This document shows positions 47,078-58,760 of a stretch of DNA of 64,000 nt, piece by piece (position 1 is the first letter of the stretch; each line of letters begins with the position of its first letter). The position numbers and the translations under genes were made by a program. Source of the DNA: Chinchilla lanigera. Its lineage: Eukaryota; Chordata; Mammalia; Rodentia; Chinchillidae. The notes below the pieces were generated by a model. The model was given only the letters and a program-made list of their open reading frames with translations, ran no database searches and was not told the origin of the DNA. The stretch is taken from NCBI RefSeq assembly GCF_000276665.1, contig NW_004955429.1, positions 7,539,664 through 7,603,663 on the forward strand, in the 5' to 3' direction.

Positions 47078-49841
47078 CAGGGTTAAAGTTTGTAATCTAC
47101 CATGGTGTTGTTTTGGGCATCCTCTCCACCACTGCCACCACCTCGGTCAGACTGTTAGCGTTTCCAGCTTCTCTTGTTGCTCTCATGTAGTTGTGATCAC
47201 ATTTCTCCTCCCACGCATCCGATCTTGTTGAGAAAGGCTTTTATCTCTTTCATTTGTGTGCCTAAAGGTCCTAGCTAGCTGAGAGCTCGCGCTTGGTCCG
47301 CTGGAAAGTCACAGGTTGTGTATCTGTTTTATTCAGAAATTCAGAGTGATCTGTGTTTACTCCCCATCTGCCTTCTTTTCTCCTAAATGCAGCTAGCAAA
47401 GCTTACTCAGCATCACTCTTGAGCCGAGTGACGCACAGCTGGCATCCATGGAGCTCTCCGGTCCTTGCTGAACGCAAGATCTTACATGATTCCTGTGTCC
47501 CTGTGCAATTCCCCAGAATCCAGCTAAAATCCCTCCTGGCCACTCTGACTAACAAGGGACAGATTTCTTTCTTGGAGCTTGTATCCTATAGTAATACGCC
47601 CCCGAGGAATAGAAGGGGATAGAAATCCCTGGGTATAGTAGCCGATATTCTATCGCCTGGGGACCAACTGTAGATAATTTCACATAAGTGTGTAGGCAAA
47701 CATCTGGCACCGTATTTATGAGTCAGAGCTTACAATAGGAAACTAAAAGAAAATTAAAAAAGAAAAGGAAAAAGAAAGTAGACTGTAAAAGAAACAGAAC
47801 TTCATATAATCAAATCACAAATTTGTTTAAGCCCTGTTGGGAAAATTAGCCAAGTTTCATAAAGAATAGCAAAAGAATCTCACTAATATAAATCATGCCC
47901 AGAGCTCCCTGTTACCATGTTTCTTCTTTTCTTTGGATCTGTCTCCAAATGGGATATAATTTCAGCAATGAATCTGCATTAGTCCTGCCCCTGGTAAAAG
48001 AGGAACAGTTATTTCTGTCTGAAATTTAGTGAAAGATGCCAGTAGCTACTCAGGCAATTCTTTATGCATCTGATGAAGAGATATTGGTATTTTTATATGG
48101 CAGATAGGATTTCATAATGGAGAGTTTAGTCAAACAAAATGTTCTTTTCTGTTCTTTCTCAAATGACTAGTGGCAAGCCTCAGAATGGTGGCTGTCTGTG
48201 TCGCTGAGGCCTCTTTAGAAATGGCCCACACCTATAGATAGCGGCCCAGTCTCCCCAGCCCCCCAGCTGAATAAGAGTATTGTGACAAATCTGAGTGCTT
48301 TTGAAGAATAATTAGACTTTTCGCCAGAGGAAAAGAAGAAACTGCCAAAAATATCATCAGTTAGAAGAAGCTCTCTGTGCCTGGATTTCCTAGTGTGAGT
48401 CAGTAGCCAATGTGATGACCTTCTAGTCTACCTGTAAAGACAGTTTGCTGTTGTTGTTGTTGTTCTCCCTGGAATCCCAATATGGACTCTGTGTAATTAA
48501 GGAACAAAGGAGATGTTCATCAACGTGGTTAATCTAAATGTGAGGGTTGAGGAGGTGTTGGTAATTCACAGAGTTGTTAGTGTGAATCAGATCATTTTCT
48601 TCAGAATGGGTGAGTTAGGGCAGCCACTCTGGAAGAAGGTGACTCCAGTAGGTAGCATGAGATGGAAATTTTGGAGAGTGGATATTTTTTAGAGGGTGGA
48701 TATTTTCGGGATGGCATAGACAGAACAGAATCAGTTAAAGTGAAGAGCTCAGGGCAGCTGAAAACTGGGACAAGGGTGGGGAGGTTAGACTATAAGAGAG
48801 GAAACATAGCCTTCTGCTTTTTCAGTGTTCCTAGGAGCCATCTGAATATTGCACAAATGGTCATCCATACAGTGGGGTGTTTATTCTATAACCACTAAGA
48901 AAGGAAAGGAGATTTGTGGGTAAAAAGAAAACACACAACAGTCTGCACTGTGTGCTCCCATTTCTGCATCTAATTTGAAAGATGGTGTATGCATAGTACA
49001 TGTATGTTTTTGAGTCTTTGTGGAGAATATGCTAGAAGAAATATAATAAAGAGTGGTGTTAGCTGCCTTGAAGAAAGGAGCCTGGAGACCTGTGTCTGAG
49101 GTAGGATTTGAGAGTTATTTGAATTTGTATGCATATTACTTTTAAATTAGAAAAAGATCTAGTTAAATTTTTTCCGAGGATTACTCTTACTTCCCAGGAA
49201 AGGTGGTAGGAAAGGGACAGGGGAAGGGAAGGAGGGAGCGGGCAAGCAGTAAGGAGTCAGATAATCTTTTCGTCCTTCTTTCTTCTAAATTACAAAGCTC
49301 AGTGCTCTTGTACTCTTGGACCTTCAGGGTTATTACCTTGGCTGGATTATGGTTAAGTCAGCGCTTCTGGGCTGACCTGGAACTGAACCATCATTTGTAA
49401 TCTCTTTATATGGGAGAAACTGTACAGCATTCTGGAGAGCAAACTAATGCAAACTGCCTCACCCCTCCTCCCCTCAACTTCATCTATCTCCTTCCTCTTC
49501 AAAAATGATTTTTTAAAAAAGGCTCTCAACTTCATCTGGGAGACTCTATCTATCCTCATTCTGACTCATTTCATCAGAAATGAAATGACTCAAACCCGGT
49601 ACGCAGTTATGTGCATGGCTGTGCTTCCCCCAAGTTACCCTCTGTCTCACACTTTCTTTTCCAGCTAGTTTTTACATCTCTCTTAGGGAATGCATTGTCT
49701 TTTTTTTGTTGGAATGCCTAGTAGAAAGGAATAGATGTTCAGTCAATATTGCTGAATGTGTAAATCAAGGTAAAACAGGTCAGTGTGAGCTGTCACAGGT
49801 CAAACATGCATGGCCCTGGAAAGCACTGCACGAAGGATATG
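47078..49841. other. Unique intron, 2.8 kb
   Basis: No repeat recognised apart from a (gtt)n run at 48449-48463 and possible L2-type words at 49735-49765. 47690-48420 is repeat-free and A+T-rich and might be a conserved non-coding segment. Confidence 0.4.
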
Positions 49842-50070
49842 ACTCTAGCACAGGGCTCCCCAGTCTTGGCCTTGTTGATGTCTTGGGCCTGATCATTCTC
49901 TGTTGGGAGCCACAGTCCTGTATATTATGGGATGTTTAACGTCATCCGTGATCCGTGTCCACTGATCACCAACAAGAGGCCCTAGTTGTGCCAATTGAAA
50001 GTGTCCATAGATACTGCTCCATGTCCCCTGGGAGCAAACTTACCCTTGTTGACAATCACTAACTTAAAAT
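49842..50070 (+). mobile_element. hAT-Charlie-type DNA transposon fossil (MER-like)
   Basis: Word order gggctccccagtcttggcc, ttgttgatgtcttgggcctgatcattctctgttgggagccacagtcctgtatattatgggatgtttaacgtcatccgtg, ctagttgtgccaattgaaagtgtcc, ccatgtcccctgggagcaaac, cttgttgacaatcact matches the common non-autonomous hAT repeat whose ends read ctcaaccttggcac and gttgagaaccact. Non-coding. Confidence 0.8.
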
Positions 50071-50749
50071 TTACTACTCATTGTTCAGGAATGAATGTGC
50101 ACTGAGGAAGAAGTCTTCAAATCCTGGAGACTTGGGTGTGGGGCCAGACGAAGCTACCGAATGTTCGTGGGGTGCCTTGTGCAGAATGAGCGGCAGTGCC
50201 CTCACGAATTAGAAAGCGCTAAAGACATGGAGGCTGATTTCTTCCTCCACTTGCCTTAGTCTAACATTCTTCTCTTTTGCTCCCCACTTAATTTCCTTGA
50301 CTTTTGAAGGAATTGTAATTGCGGGGAAGAGGAGATCTCAGAGGGATGGCTAGATTTTCAGAACGTTCCTCAGCGGTGTGGCAGTGCCCACACGTGCTGG
50401 CCAGTGTTCTGGGATCCCCTCCTCAACTCTTCCCCTGTTTATGCAGTAGCCTGCAGTGCCCTGATATTTCAGCTGCCAACCGGTCCATAGATACTCCTTC
50501 CCTGGAGGTCTTTAAAAATAGAACGAAATACCCATTTACCCATCATGGTTTTGATGCAGTCCTGCTGATGAGAAGGAATAGACTAGTTTTTTTCTGGCAA
50601 GGTTCATTTCAGTCCTGAGTGCTCTTAAGTGGATGACTTTGCTTTGTGGTGAGGGAAGGGTGGATGGAAAATGACACTATATGAATTTATTGGTGTATCG
50701 CTGTACACGTCCTGGCGCAATAGAACGAGACGCAGCTTTCTCATGATGT
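50071..50749. other. Unique intronic sequence, no feature recognised
   Basis: No recognisable repeat or coding content. Confidence 0.5.
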
Positions 50750-50870
50750 TCATGTTTCTGAAGCACTTAGGGCATTTGGAGCCTCACAGCAAGTGGGTGA
50801 GGTAGGTAGGGCCCTAGAAGGGTCAGCAAGACACAGAGGCGGTTAATTCCCAGCCCCAGCCCCACCTGGC
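50750..50870 (-). mobile_element. Probable MIR SINE fragment
   Basis: gagcctcacagcaagtgggtgaggtaggtaggg ... agacacagaggcggttaattcccagcc follows the reversed MIR order. Confidence 0.55.
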
Positions 50871-51124
50871 CCCAGCAGCATGGAGCTGCTGTGCCTGGCT
50901 GCCTGCTCACCGGGCGCATGCTGCTTTCTGTTGATCCTGTGGCTTCTTAGTGGGGTTTGCTGTTTTACCAGCAGTGTCCGGACATCTGATTTGAAGCCGT
51001 AAAATTTTAGAGGAATAAAAATTTTGGAAACCTACTTAGGAGACATGACCTACTCTACTTTCCCTTCTAGAAAATATATATTGTCATTTTATACTGTAGT
51101 AAGATTTATGGCCATCCTTACACA

Positions 51125-51335
51125 GACATACATACTTTCACGTGTATTTGCTTGCTGGATGCATTTGTATGTATGTGTTTGTGTGTGTGTATATGGAGGT
51201 AATAGTGCATGTTGCATTTATGTGGATGTATATAGGTAGAGAGCTGTGTGTGCAGGTATATGTATACATGTGCATGTCTGTGTGTGTTCTGTGGGTGCAT
51301 GCACATGTGTGCTCACATGTATGTGTTTACATCTT
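51125..51335. repeat. Interrupted TG/TATG-rich low-complexity region
   Basis: Degenerate tgtg, tatg and catg units over about 200 bases. The frames here on both strands are artefacts of the composition. Confidence 0.85.
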
Positions 51336-52018
51336 GGTCTGATTGCAGTAGGAATGGCAGAAGTCCACTTGATTAGAAGTGAGAGGCAGTTTCCAGCACT
51401 GTGGTGTGGTTAGGGAATGGTGAGGTGCCCACAGGTCCAGGCAGTTATGAGAACACTGCATCCAAAGCTATGGACACTTGGGTCCTGGTAGAGGGGCTGC
51501 CTATAAGGAGTCATGCCAGGGAGGATGAAGCCATAATCAGAGCAGGACACCACAGCATGCCTACCTCCTCCTCCTCTCCCTGCCTTCCAATTATGTCCCT
51601 GAGTCCTGTGTAGAAGAGAGACTGCCAGAGTAAGCACACCGCTCAAGGGTCTCTTCCTGGGGTGACAGCAGGCAGAGGGGAAGTGAATGGAGCGAGGCGG
51701 GAGGTCCAGGGAGAATAACCAGGCATGTGCCTGCCTGCTTGCCTGCACGTATGCACAGATCTGCCCCTACTTTCCCTGTTTCACCTTAGACTTGAAAATT
51801 TGACATGGACCATCATGACTGTATTTGTTTAACTGTTTAGATAAAGTGTCAACCTTTGTTTCCTGAATTAAGAAAAAGTGTAAGTGGGCTTTCTTGGTGA
51901 CTGTCCCAGGTTGTTCATGACCAAAAATTGGAAATGTTCTTTTTAATATTTCAATTACCCATTGCTATTAAAATGCTGTTACTTTTGGACATATTCAGTA
52001 GACAATGCTAGTAAATTA
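51336..52018. other. Unique intronic sequence, no feature recognised
   Basis: No recognisable repeat or coding content. Confidence 0.5.
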
Positions 52019-53754
52019 AATATTTTTTAAAAATTTTTTTTAAAAATGAAAGAAGGAAAACATATTAACAAACAGATGTCCATTTACAAAATAGCATAAG
52101 AACAATACAAGCAATACAGAGTTACAGACAAAGTGGTAGGAAATTAACAATAGTTATTGTAAAACAGAGACATGCAAGAGTTATCAAATAATTAATCATT
52201 AACTGCTCCTTTCGGTAAAGCAGTATAAGTCAGTAGTACAATTATGTTAGCTATTCTGTATATACATACATACATAATTTCCCCTTCTTTCTTTTCTCTT
52301 TTCCCTCACCCCAGTTGCTCTTCACTTTTGAGCATTTTCCTTTCGTTTCACAATGTCTGTCATACCTCCTAATTTTTATTCACTCTTTCAGGTTCATACA
52401 CTAGTGAGACAATACATTGCTTACACATGGAGGTCTGGTTTATTTCACTTATGAGTATGGTCTCCAGTTGTGACCATTTACTTGTAAAAGCCTCGAGTTT
52501 ATCTTTCTTTATAGCTGAGTAATATTCCATTATATAAAAGTACCACAATTTTTTTACCCATTCCTTAGTGGATGGACATTTGGGTTGCTCCCACAATTTA
52601 GCAATTACAGATTGCACTGCTATAAACATGGGTGCACATACATCACTGTGATATAGAGAACTACAGACCAATCTCCCTAATGAATATAGATGCAAAGGTA
52701 CTCCATAAACTACTAGCAAATAGAATGCAGCAAATCATCAAGAAAATCATACACCATGACCAAGTTGGATTCATTCCAGGAATACAGGGATGGTTCAATA
52801 TTTACAAATCAATTAATGTTATACACCATATCAACAGAGCTAAAGACAAAAACCACATGATCATCTCAATAGATGCAGAAAAAGCTTTTCACAAGGTCCA
52901 ACATGCATTCATGATAAAAACTCTACAGAAAATAGGAATAGATGGTCTTTACCTCAATCTGATCAAAGCCATCTATGACAAGCCAACAGCCAACATCATA
53001 CTAAATGGCCAGAAACTGAGAGCTTTTACTTTAAAATCAGAAACAAGACAAGGATGTCCACTGTCACCACTCCTATTCAACATAGTTTCAGAAGCATTCA
53101 CCAGAGCAATTAGACAAAAGAGAGAAATAAAAGGAATAAAGATAGGAAAGGAGGAAGTAAAATTATTGCTATTTGCAGATGACATGATACTTTATATGGG
53201 AGAACCCAAAAACTCCACAAGAAGACTCCTTGAATTAATTGACAAATTCAGCAGTGTAGCTGGATACAAAGTCAACACCCAAAAATCGATAGCATTCCTA
53301 TACACAAACAACAAACAGACTGAGAGAGAAATTAAGGAAACCATACCTTTCACAATAACATCCAAGAAATTGAGATATTTAGGAATCAATCTAACAAAAG
53401 AAGTCAAAGATCTCTTCAATGAAAACTACAGTACTCTGAAAAAAGAGGTCAAAGATTTCAGTAAATGGAAAAACGTTCCTTGCTCATGGATAGGAAGAAC
53501 CAATGTTGTGAAAATGGCTATACTACCAAAATTGTTGTACAGATTCAATGCAGTTCCCATTCAACTACCATTAGCATGCCTCACAGATCTAAAGAAAACA
53601 TTCCTTAAATTCATCTGGAATTAGAAGAGACCCAGAACAGCAAAAGCAATCTTGGGCAACAAAGGCAAGTCAGGTGGAATCACAATCCCTGACCTGAAAT
53701 TATACTACAAAGCTACTATAATAAAATCAACCTGATACTGGTTGAATATTTTTT
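52019..53754 (-). mobile_element. 5'-inverted (twin-primed) L1 insertion with internal deletion
   Basis: The left part (52029 to about 52652) is the L1 3' end on the minus strand: UTR plus ORF2 C-terminus, ending at cacatacatcactgtgatat. The right part (about 52653-53743) is ORF2 reverse-transcriptase sequence on the plus strand. The junction is abrupt at about 52651-52656. The inverted part covers the start of the RT domain to the segment after FIWN. The roughly 0.8-0.9 kb of ORF2 between the two parts is absent. Flanking aatatttttt at 52019-52028 and 53745-53754 is a plausible 10-bp target duplication, though low complexity. Confidence 0.85.
52632..53624 (+). pseudogene. L1 ORF2 reverse-transcriptase fragment in the inverted segment
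   Basis: A 330-codon open frame. The first 8 or so residues come from the antisense L1 tail, and the L1 frame begins at about [11 protein letters not shown]. Visible RT motifs are a SIDAEKAF block (motif A region, with the usual AFDK changed to AFHK), [10 protein letters not shown], and FADDM (motif C, aspartates intact). It stops after FIWN at a tag, and recognisable ORF2 sequence continues to about 53743 after the stop. No endonuclease domain, no C-terminal part and no ORF1 are attached, so it cannot act as a retrotransposon. The open frame suggests a fairly recent insertion. Confidence 0.9.
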
Positions 53755-54079
53755 TGAAAGAGAAAAATATAGCGTTTACAAATTAATCCTGTTAGTACCA
53801 AGTGTGCTAACTGTAGGATGCCAAAATAGAATTATTTTGTGTGTTTTTTCCACTTACTTTGATATTTGTTCGATGTGCTTATTTAGAATTTAGAGGCAGC
53901 CTTTTTGTTTTGAGATATTTGTTTTTTTAAACTCTAAAATGTTTATAGGATTTTCTGAAATCAAAACCGTGAAATGAAATACATTGAGATAATCACTTTT
54001 GTTTTATTTCTTCTTTCCTGCTTTGACCTTTTCTTGGTAAATATTTTTTTTTCTTTTATTAGCTTTGATTCATCTCTCC

Positions 54080-55070
54080 TTTATTTCTTTTGAATATGTA
54101 AGTTGATGTGTTTATATAGCATAAATTCTTTCCTTTATTAACTGGATGGTAACAGACAGGACACACATGTCTGCAGTTTGCTTTTTACTTCTCCCAGATC
54201 CTGGAGATCACTCAGTAAATATATGGAGATCTGCCTTGTACCTTTTGACAGTTCCATTATGCAGCTGTGCTACAGTTTCTTTAACCTGTCCCTTGTTGAT
54301 GGGCATTTGGGTTATTTCCAGTTTTTTGCTCTTATAGTACTGAAATGAATAATATTGTCTGTTTATCATCTCATATTTTTAGTAGTATAGTACTAGTGGG
54401 GATTGATTTTTATGAGAAGAGCTGTTGGGTTAAAAAGTAAATGAATGTGTAATTTAGCTAGATATTGCCAAATCCCCCTCCACTGGGGCTGAACTATTTG
54501 TCCTCCTAACAATAATATACCGCAGGGTCTATTCCTTCACAGTCTCACCAACAGAGTATGTTGTCAAAAGTTTTGCTAATTTGAAAGATACAACATGGTT
54601 TCTCATGTTTTAACTTGTATTTCTCTTATCCTTAGCAAGATCTAGCATTCTTTTTTACTGCTGAGCACTACATGCAACTTTTTTCTTTTTCTGTGAACTG
54701 TTTGTTCGTCTTTCGTCCGTCCTGTGTTCCATTCTGGCTCATTCTGAGCTAAGAGTGGTTTCCCACTCGCAGGTTGTAAAGTAATTCCCTTGTGTGTTCT
54801 TCTGTGGTTTCATATTTTACATTTGGATCCCATTTGGAATTTATCTTGGTGTGAGAGATGAGGAGTTGATCCAATTATATATTTTCCCATGATGCTGCAG
54901 CATTATTTGTTAAGGAATGTGCCTTTTCCTCAATGTCTTGGATACTTTTTTTCATGCATACTTGGGTCGGTTCCTGATCATTTATCTGATTCTGTTAATG
55001 CTCTAGTAATAGACTGCTTCACAATACTTTATAATAATTGATTAGAAGTCTTTTTAAACAAAACAAATGG
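54080..55070 (-). mobile_element. Old L1M-type 3' end, minus orientation
   Basis: Antisense words: tgatgggcatttgggttatttcc, tagatattgccaaatcccc, acagtctcaccaacagag, ttgtatttctctt, tcccatttggaatttatcttggtgtgagag, atgatgctgcagcattatttgttaa. Diverged, as in ancient L1M families. Its 85-bp segment 54467-54551 is found again at 57039. Confidence 0.82.
54467..54551. repeat. 85-bp segment of the L1M tail, first copy
   Basis: From gccaaatccccctcc to cacagtctcaccaa. Aligns with 57039-57123 without gaps with 4 mismatches (81 of 85). Confidence 0.92.
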
Positions 55071-55512
55071 TGACATGATTCCTGTGATTACAGAAATATA
55101 CAGTTTAAAGTGGAAGAATATTTAGGGTTACCTTATGAGTGGACTACTTTCATCCCATTTTGCAAAGAAGGGAAGTGGAAATTTGTCGAGATATCCTATG
55201 AATGGGCTTCTTTTATTGCAGGATCACCCAGCTAATCAGCCATGGGATAAGCCACTAAGTTCTCAACCAATGCATTGCATGATTTTCTAAAAAAATGTAT
55301 GATTCTCTCAAAAACATGGATGATTGATCTCCCATCAAGGACCTAGACCCAGGTTGGATGTCTTGTTATATTTTCTTAATTTTGTATATTTAAAATAATA
55401 TATCATTTAGTTTATTTTTGATCATAACAACATGCTTTTTAGAACACTTGAAAACTGACATGAGCAATAATAATAACAAAGAAAAATTATAGAATCACTC
55501 TACAGACCCCTA
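55071..55512. other. Unique intronic sequence, no feature recognised
   Basis: No recognisable repeat or coding content. Confidence 0.5.
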
Positions 55513-55526
55513 GAGATGTACTTTTT

Positions 55527-55633
55527 TTTTTTTGGTTTTTTTTTTTTTGGTTTTTCTCCGGCACCGGGAACCGAACTCATGACCTTGCACTTGCCAGGCA
55601 GGCGCTTTGCCGCTGAGCTAAATCCCCAGCCCC
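55527..55633 (-). mobile_element. Young ID SINE with a double T/G tail
   Basis: The tail reads T(n)ggT(n)gg before tttttctccggcaccgggaac, i.e. an A-tail with an internal cc interruption. ID body follows. Target duplication gagatgtacttttt at 55513-55526 and 55634-55647 (14 of 14). Confidence 0.95.
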
Positions 55634-55804
55634 GAGATGTACTTTTTAACTTAATTCTTTCCAGAATTTTTAAATTCATGATATCCTGCTTAATTATGAT
55701 CACGTTAAGTGGAAACAATTTTGAGAGAATGATAATAACGTGAAGTATTTCCTTAGCACATATTTAAGTGCTCTGATGAAAATGGTCTGATTAAAGTGCT
55801 CTAA

Positions 55805-55995
55805 ATCTATCCCCTTATTTATCACAAAACCTGAGGATGCAATTTTTGTTATTGGAACATTATTGATGAGTAATCTTGGCTTTGGTAAATTAAATAACTT
55901 GCCCAGCCTCCCAGAGCTATTAAACAATGGAGCTTGGACTCTAATTCCTGCGTTTACTCCAGCATTTATATTAAGCATTATGTACACTGTGTCCT
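55805..55995 (-). mobile_element. MIR SINE, minus orientation
   Basis: aaataacttgcccagcctcccagagctattaaacaatggagcttggactctaattcctgcg is reversed MIR. Confidence 0.75.
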
Positions 55996-57038
55996 GCACA
56001 CAGCATTTTGAGTCCTTTTAATTTGTTAACATTTTAACTGAATCACTCATCTTTATTTCTTCAGTGATCATATTACATTTTATTCATAGTAAAATAACAC
56101 AATTAGATTACTTCTACCAGATTTGGAGAAGAAGGAGTTAAATATTTTTCCTTGCTTTTTTCTTTAGACATTATTAATACAATCTTTACTTCTGTTTAGG
56201 AAAGCATCTTGGAAGTGAGGTAGAATAATGTGGAGTCCAGGGTCATACAGAAACACACATTAATTTTATAGACATGTTTCTAAGTGTTTTACTTGATGTT
56301 CAGAGAGTTTACTTTCCTGTGTTCACCTGAGCATCCTCCTTGCAAGTTTGTTTATATCAAAACTTGCAAAATTGTCTTCATCTCCCTAGCGTTTCCCAGA
56401 TCCCCATCATCCCAAGTTCCAAATGACATACATAATGCATAGTGACGTGTGTCTGACCTGTGAATACTTTGGAGCATTATGTGCAATTGGAAATAAATAA
56501 AATACTTATTCCCTGAACCTCTTCGGCTTGAATCCTAACTCGGAAAAGAGAGTGAGGATGTATTTCCTGGGCACTGTTGACATCAGTAGATATATCCACA
56601 AGAAAGATGAAAACTTTATTGCTGTTATACATTTGTTCCCTAAGAGAAATACTACAGAGGCCTGTTTAAAGAAAGAAGTGAATTAAATGTGGCAAGACAG
56701 TGTGAAATTAAAATACTAGTGACTATTGCAGAGGATAATGATTTGGCAACATTTTAAGTGTCATTTTGTCTGTGTTCTAGGGGAGAATATAATGGTAGAC
56801 TTTAGGATTTGCATAATAGTAGACTTTTAACTTGGCAAAAGGTTAATACTGTCCACAGACTAGCTTTGTGCTAGGTGCACATGGGACATTAGGCTAACCC
56901 AAGTGTAGTTCCTGTCATCAAGAGGCTTAGAATTTAGTGTGCAAGGGAATCTTATTGTTTCACCGTACTGTCCCTTTCAGTAAATAAAAATTTGAGTTCA
57001 GTCTCCAATATGTTATATGTACTATCAATTACATACAT
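55996..57038. other. Mostly unique intron; old repeat words at 56860-56950
   Basis: 56860-56950 (gctttgtgctaggtgcacatgggac ... gttcctgtcatcaagaggcttagaatttag) belongs to the same ancient repeat as 31770-31860. The rest shows nothing. Confidence 0.45.
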
Positions 57039-57123
57039 GCCAAATTCCCCTCCACTGGGGCTGAACCATTTGTCCTCCTAACAATAATATACAGCAGGGT
57101 CTATTCCTCCACAGTCTCACCAA
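57039..57123. repeat. 85-bp segment of the L1M tail, second copy
   Basis: Near-identical to 54467-54551 (81 of 85). The flanks do not continue the L1 homology: upstream is acatacat and downstream attaatagg. See findings. Confidence 0.92.
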
Positions 57124-57659
57124 ATTAATAGGTTTCTTTCTTAAACTTTAGGACCAAAAATATGTGAGTAGATGTCTTAGTGATGCTTTTTGCATGTTGC
57201 TGAGTGTAGAATACATACTATACACTCCTCTGCAAATCTCACTGACCCACCAGTAGAATGGTACAATACGAAATTGCCTGGTGCCTGGAGGACTTTGATT
57301 AGGACACATGTATACCTAAATACTGCATCAGCAATACGGTTCCTCTTGTCAGGTGCAGTGTCTGCTTTTGGTGCCATCAGCTATAGCTGGGTATGTGATT
57401 GAAAAGTCTGCACATAAACAGCTGGACCTGAGCATAGTGCAAACTGGATGGGTAAATTTTCTGACACATCTGCTATAGTTGTATTGATGATTTTATCCTG
57501 TTTTCAGACGCGACTGTTCTGAAGGTATGTGCATTGTTGTAAAATGCAGAAAAGGCTAACAGCCCCCAAAAGAACACGCCAGTATTTGAACATAAATGTT
57601 CCCAGTTCATGAACATAAATGTGCATGGTTACATATAAACAAATGCTGTAGGATCATAT
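57124..57659. other. Unique intronic sequence, no feature recognised
   Basis: No recognisable repeat or coding content. Confidence 0.5.
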
Positions 57660-57845
57660 TCATTCAGAGAATAACATACCACAAGCAAGGTGTACTTAAC
57701 CTAAGAATGCAAGGGTGGTTCAATATTAGAAGTCTATTTGTATAATAAAATTAGTATACTATTGATGATAATCAGAAACTCAAATAAGAAATGCCATCTG
57801 GTGCCCAAAAAGTATTTGATAAAGCCCAACAACAGTTTCTAAAAC
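57660..57845 (+). mobile_element. Old L1M/HAL1-type ORF2 fragment
   Basis: aatgcaagggtggttcaatat ... ataataaaattag ... aagtatttgataaagcccaacaac follows the L1 RT-region order (GWFN ... AF-DK-Q) at high divergence. Confidence 0.7.
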
Positions 57846-58429
57846 AGTATGTCAAACACGTAGTTTTTGTGGTTATTTCTACTATTACTGGAGTAAACTC
57901 TGAATATTCATCATTTTTATGATCGGACAAGACTATATGAAAGATTTTTAAAAGCACCTTAGTGTGGATAACAGGCTTCTTTGTATTCCAAGTTCCTAAT
58001 CCAGGTAATAGCCCCTCATAAATATTTTTAATGAAATAGTTCATTAAGGCCATTTATTTTGAGAATTATTAAGGAAACAGAATAGAGAACATATTTCTTT
58101 GACTCACGAGAGACCTTCTTTCCTATATTGAACGTGAAGGATCCGCAGTGTCTTTGGGAGAATGAATTGCTTTTCTGTAGGAGATGCCTTTGAAAATGCT
58201 TCTGTGTGCTTGCTCTGAGGTTCACCAGTGGTCCCTTGAACTCTGATGTCTCTTTCCGAGCTGCATCAATACTCCAAGAACGACCTCTTAGTTTCCCTAA
58301 TTGATGGCTGCTGCTCCAGCTGAGTGGTTCCATCCAAGCCTTAACATGCTGATGCCTAAGCCCATTTCCCTTCTGTCCGAGAGCTCTCAGTGTCTTAGCA
58401 CTCCTTTCCTCTATCCTACATGCCCATCT
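57846..58429. other. Unique intronic sequence, no feature recognised
   Basis: No recognisable repeat or coding content. Confidence 0.5.
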
Positions 58430-58760
58430 CTCGTGCAGCCTACAGCTTTAATATCTCTCATATCTTTACCTTTATCTAACTTCATGACCCTGGCGTAGAC
58501 AAACATTTAGAAGTCTTCTGATTTTCTCTTTTCTCCTAGCTCAGCTACCCTACCTCCACAGCAACTAGATTAATCTTCCTCTATTGGATTTGTATGCTAC
58601 TCCCCTGCTTAAAACATTGTGACTCAAAGCTTCTGATCGAATTACGTAAAAAATTATTGGCTTGACATTTGAAGCTGTCTCCATTCTGCCTTTTATGCGT
58701 TTTGTACTCCTACAGCTTTTTTGTGCTGCACTGAACTTGTTCCTCTTGGGACCATAGTAT
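58430..58760 (+). mobile_element. L2 LINE fragment
   Basis: cctacctccacagcaactagattaatcttcc, gctactcccctgcttaaaacattgtgac, ttggcttgacatttgaagctgtcc-type words parallel the L2 ORF2/3' segment (ctcccctgcttaaaaccctcc). Confidence 0.65.

Noticed and set aside
51118..51342. Open frames on both strands in a TG-rich region
   Set aside because: Low-complexity composition lacks stops in several frames at once and gives Val/Cys/Met or His/Thr-rich peptides without meaning.
52632..53624. Long open frame that looks like a reverse-transcriptase gene
   Set aside because: It is an L1 ORF2 piece in an inverted, truncated insertion. Its first residues come from antisense L1 tail, and both the endonuclease and C-terminal parts are missing.
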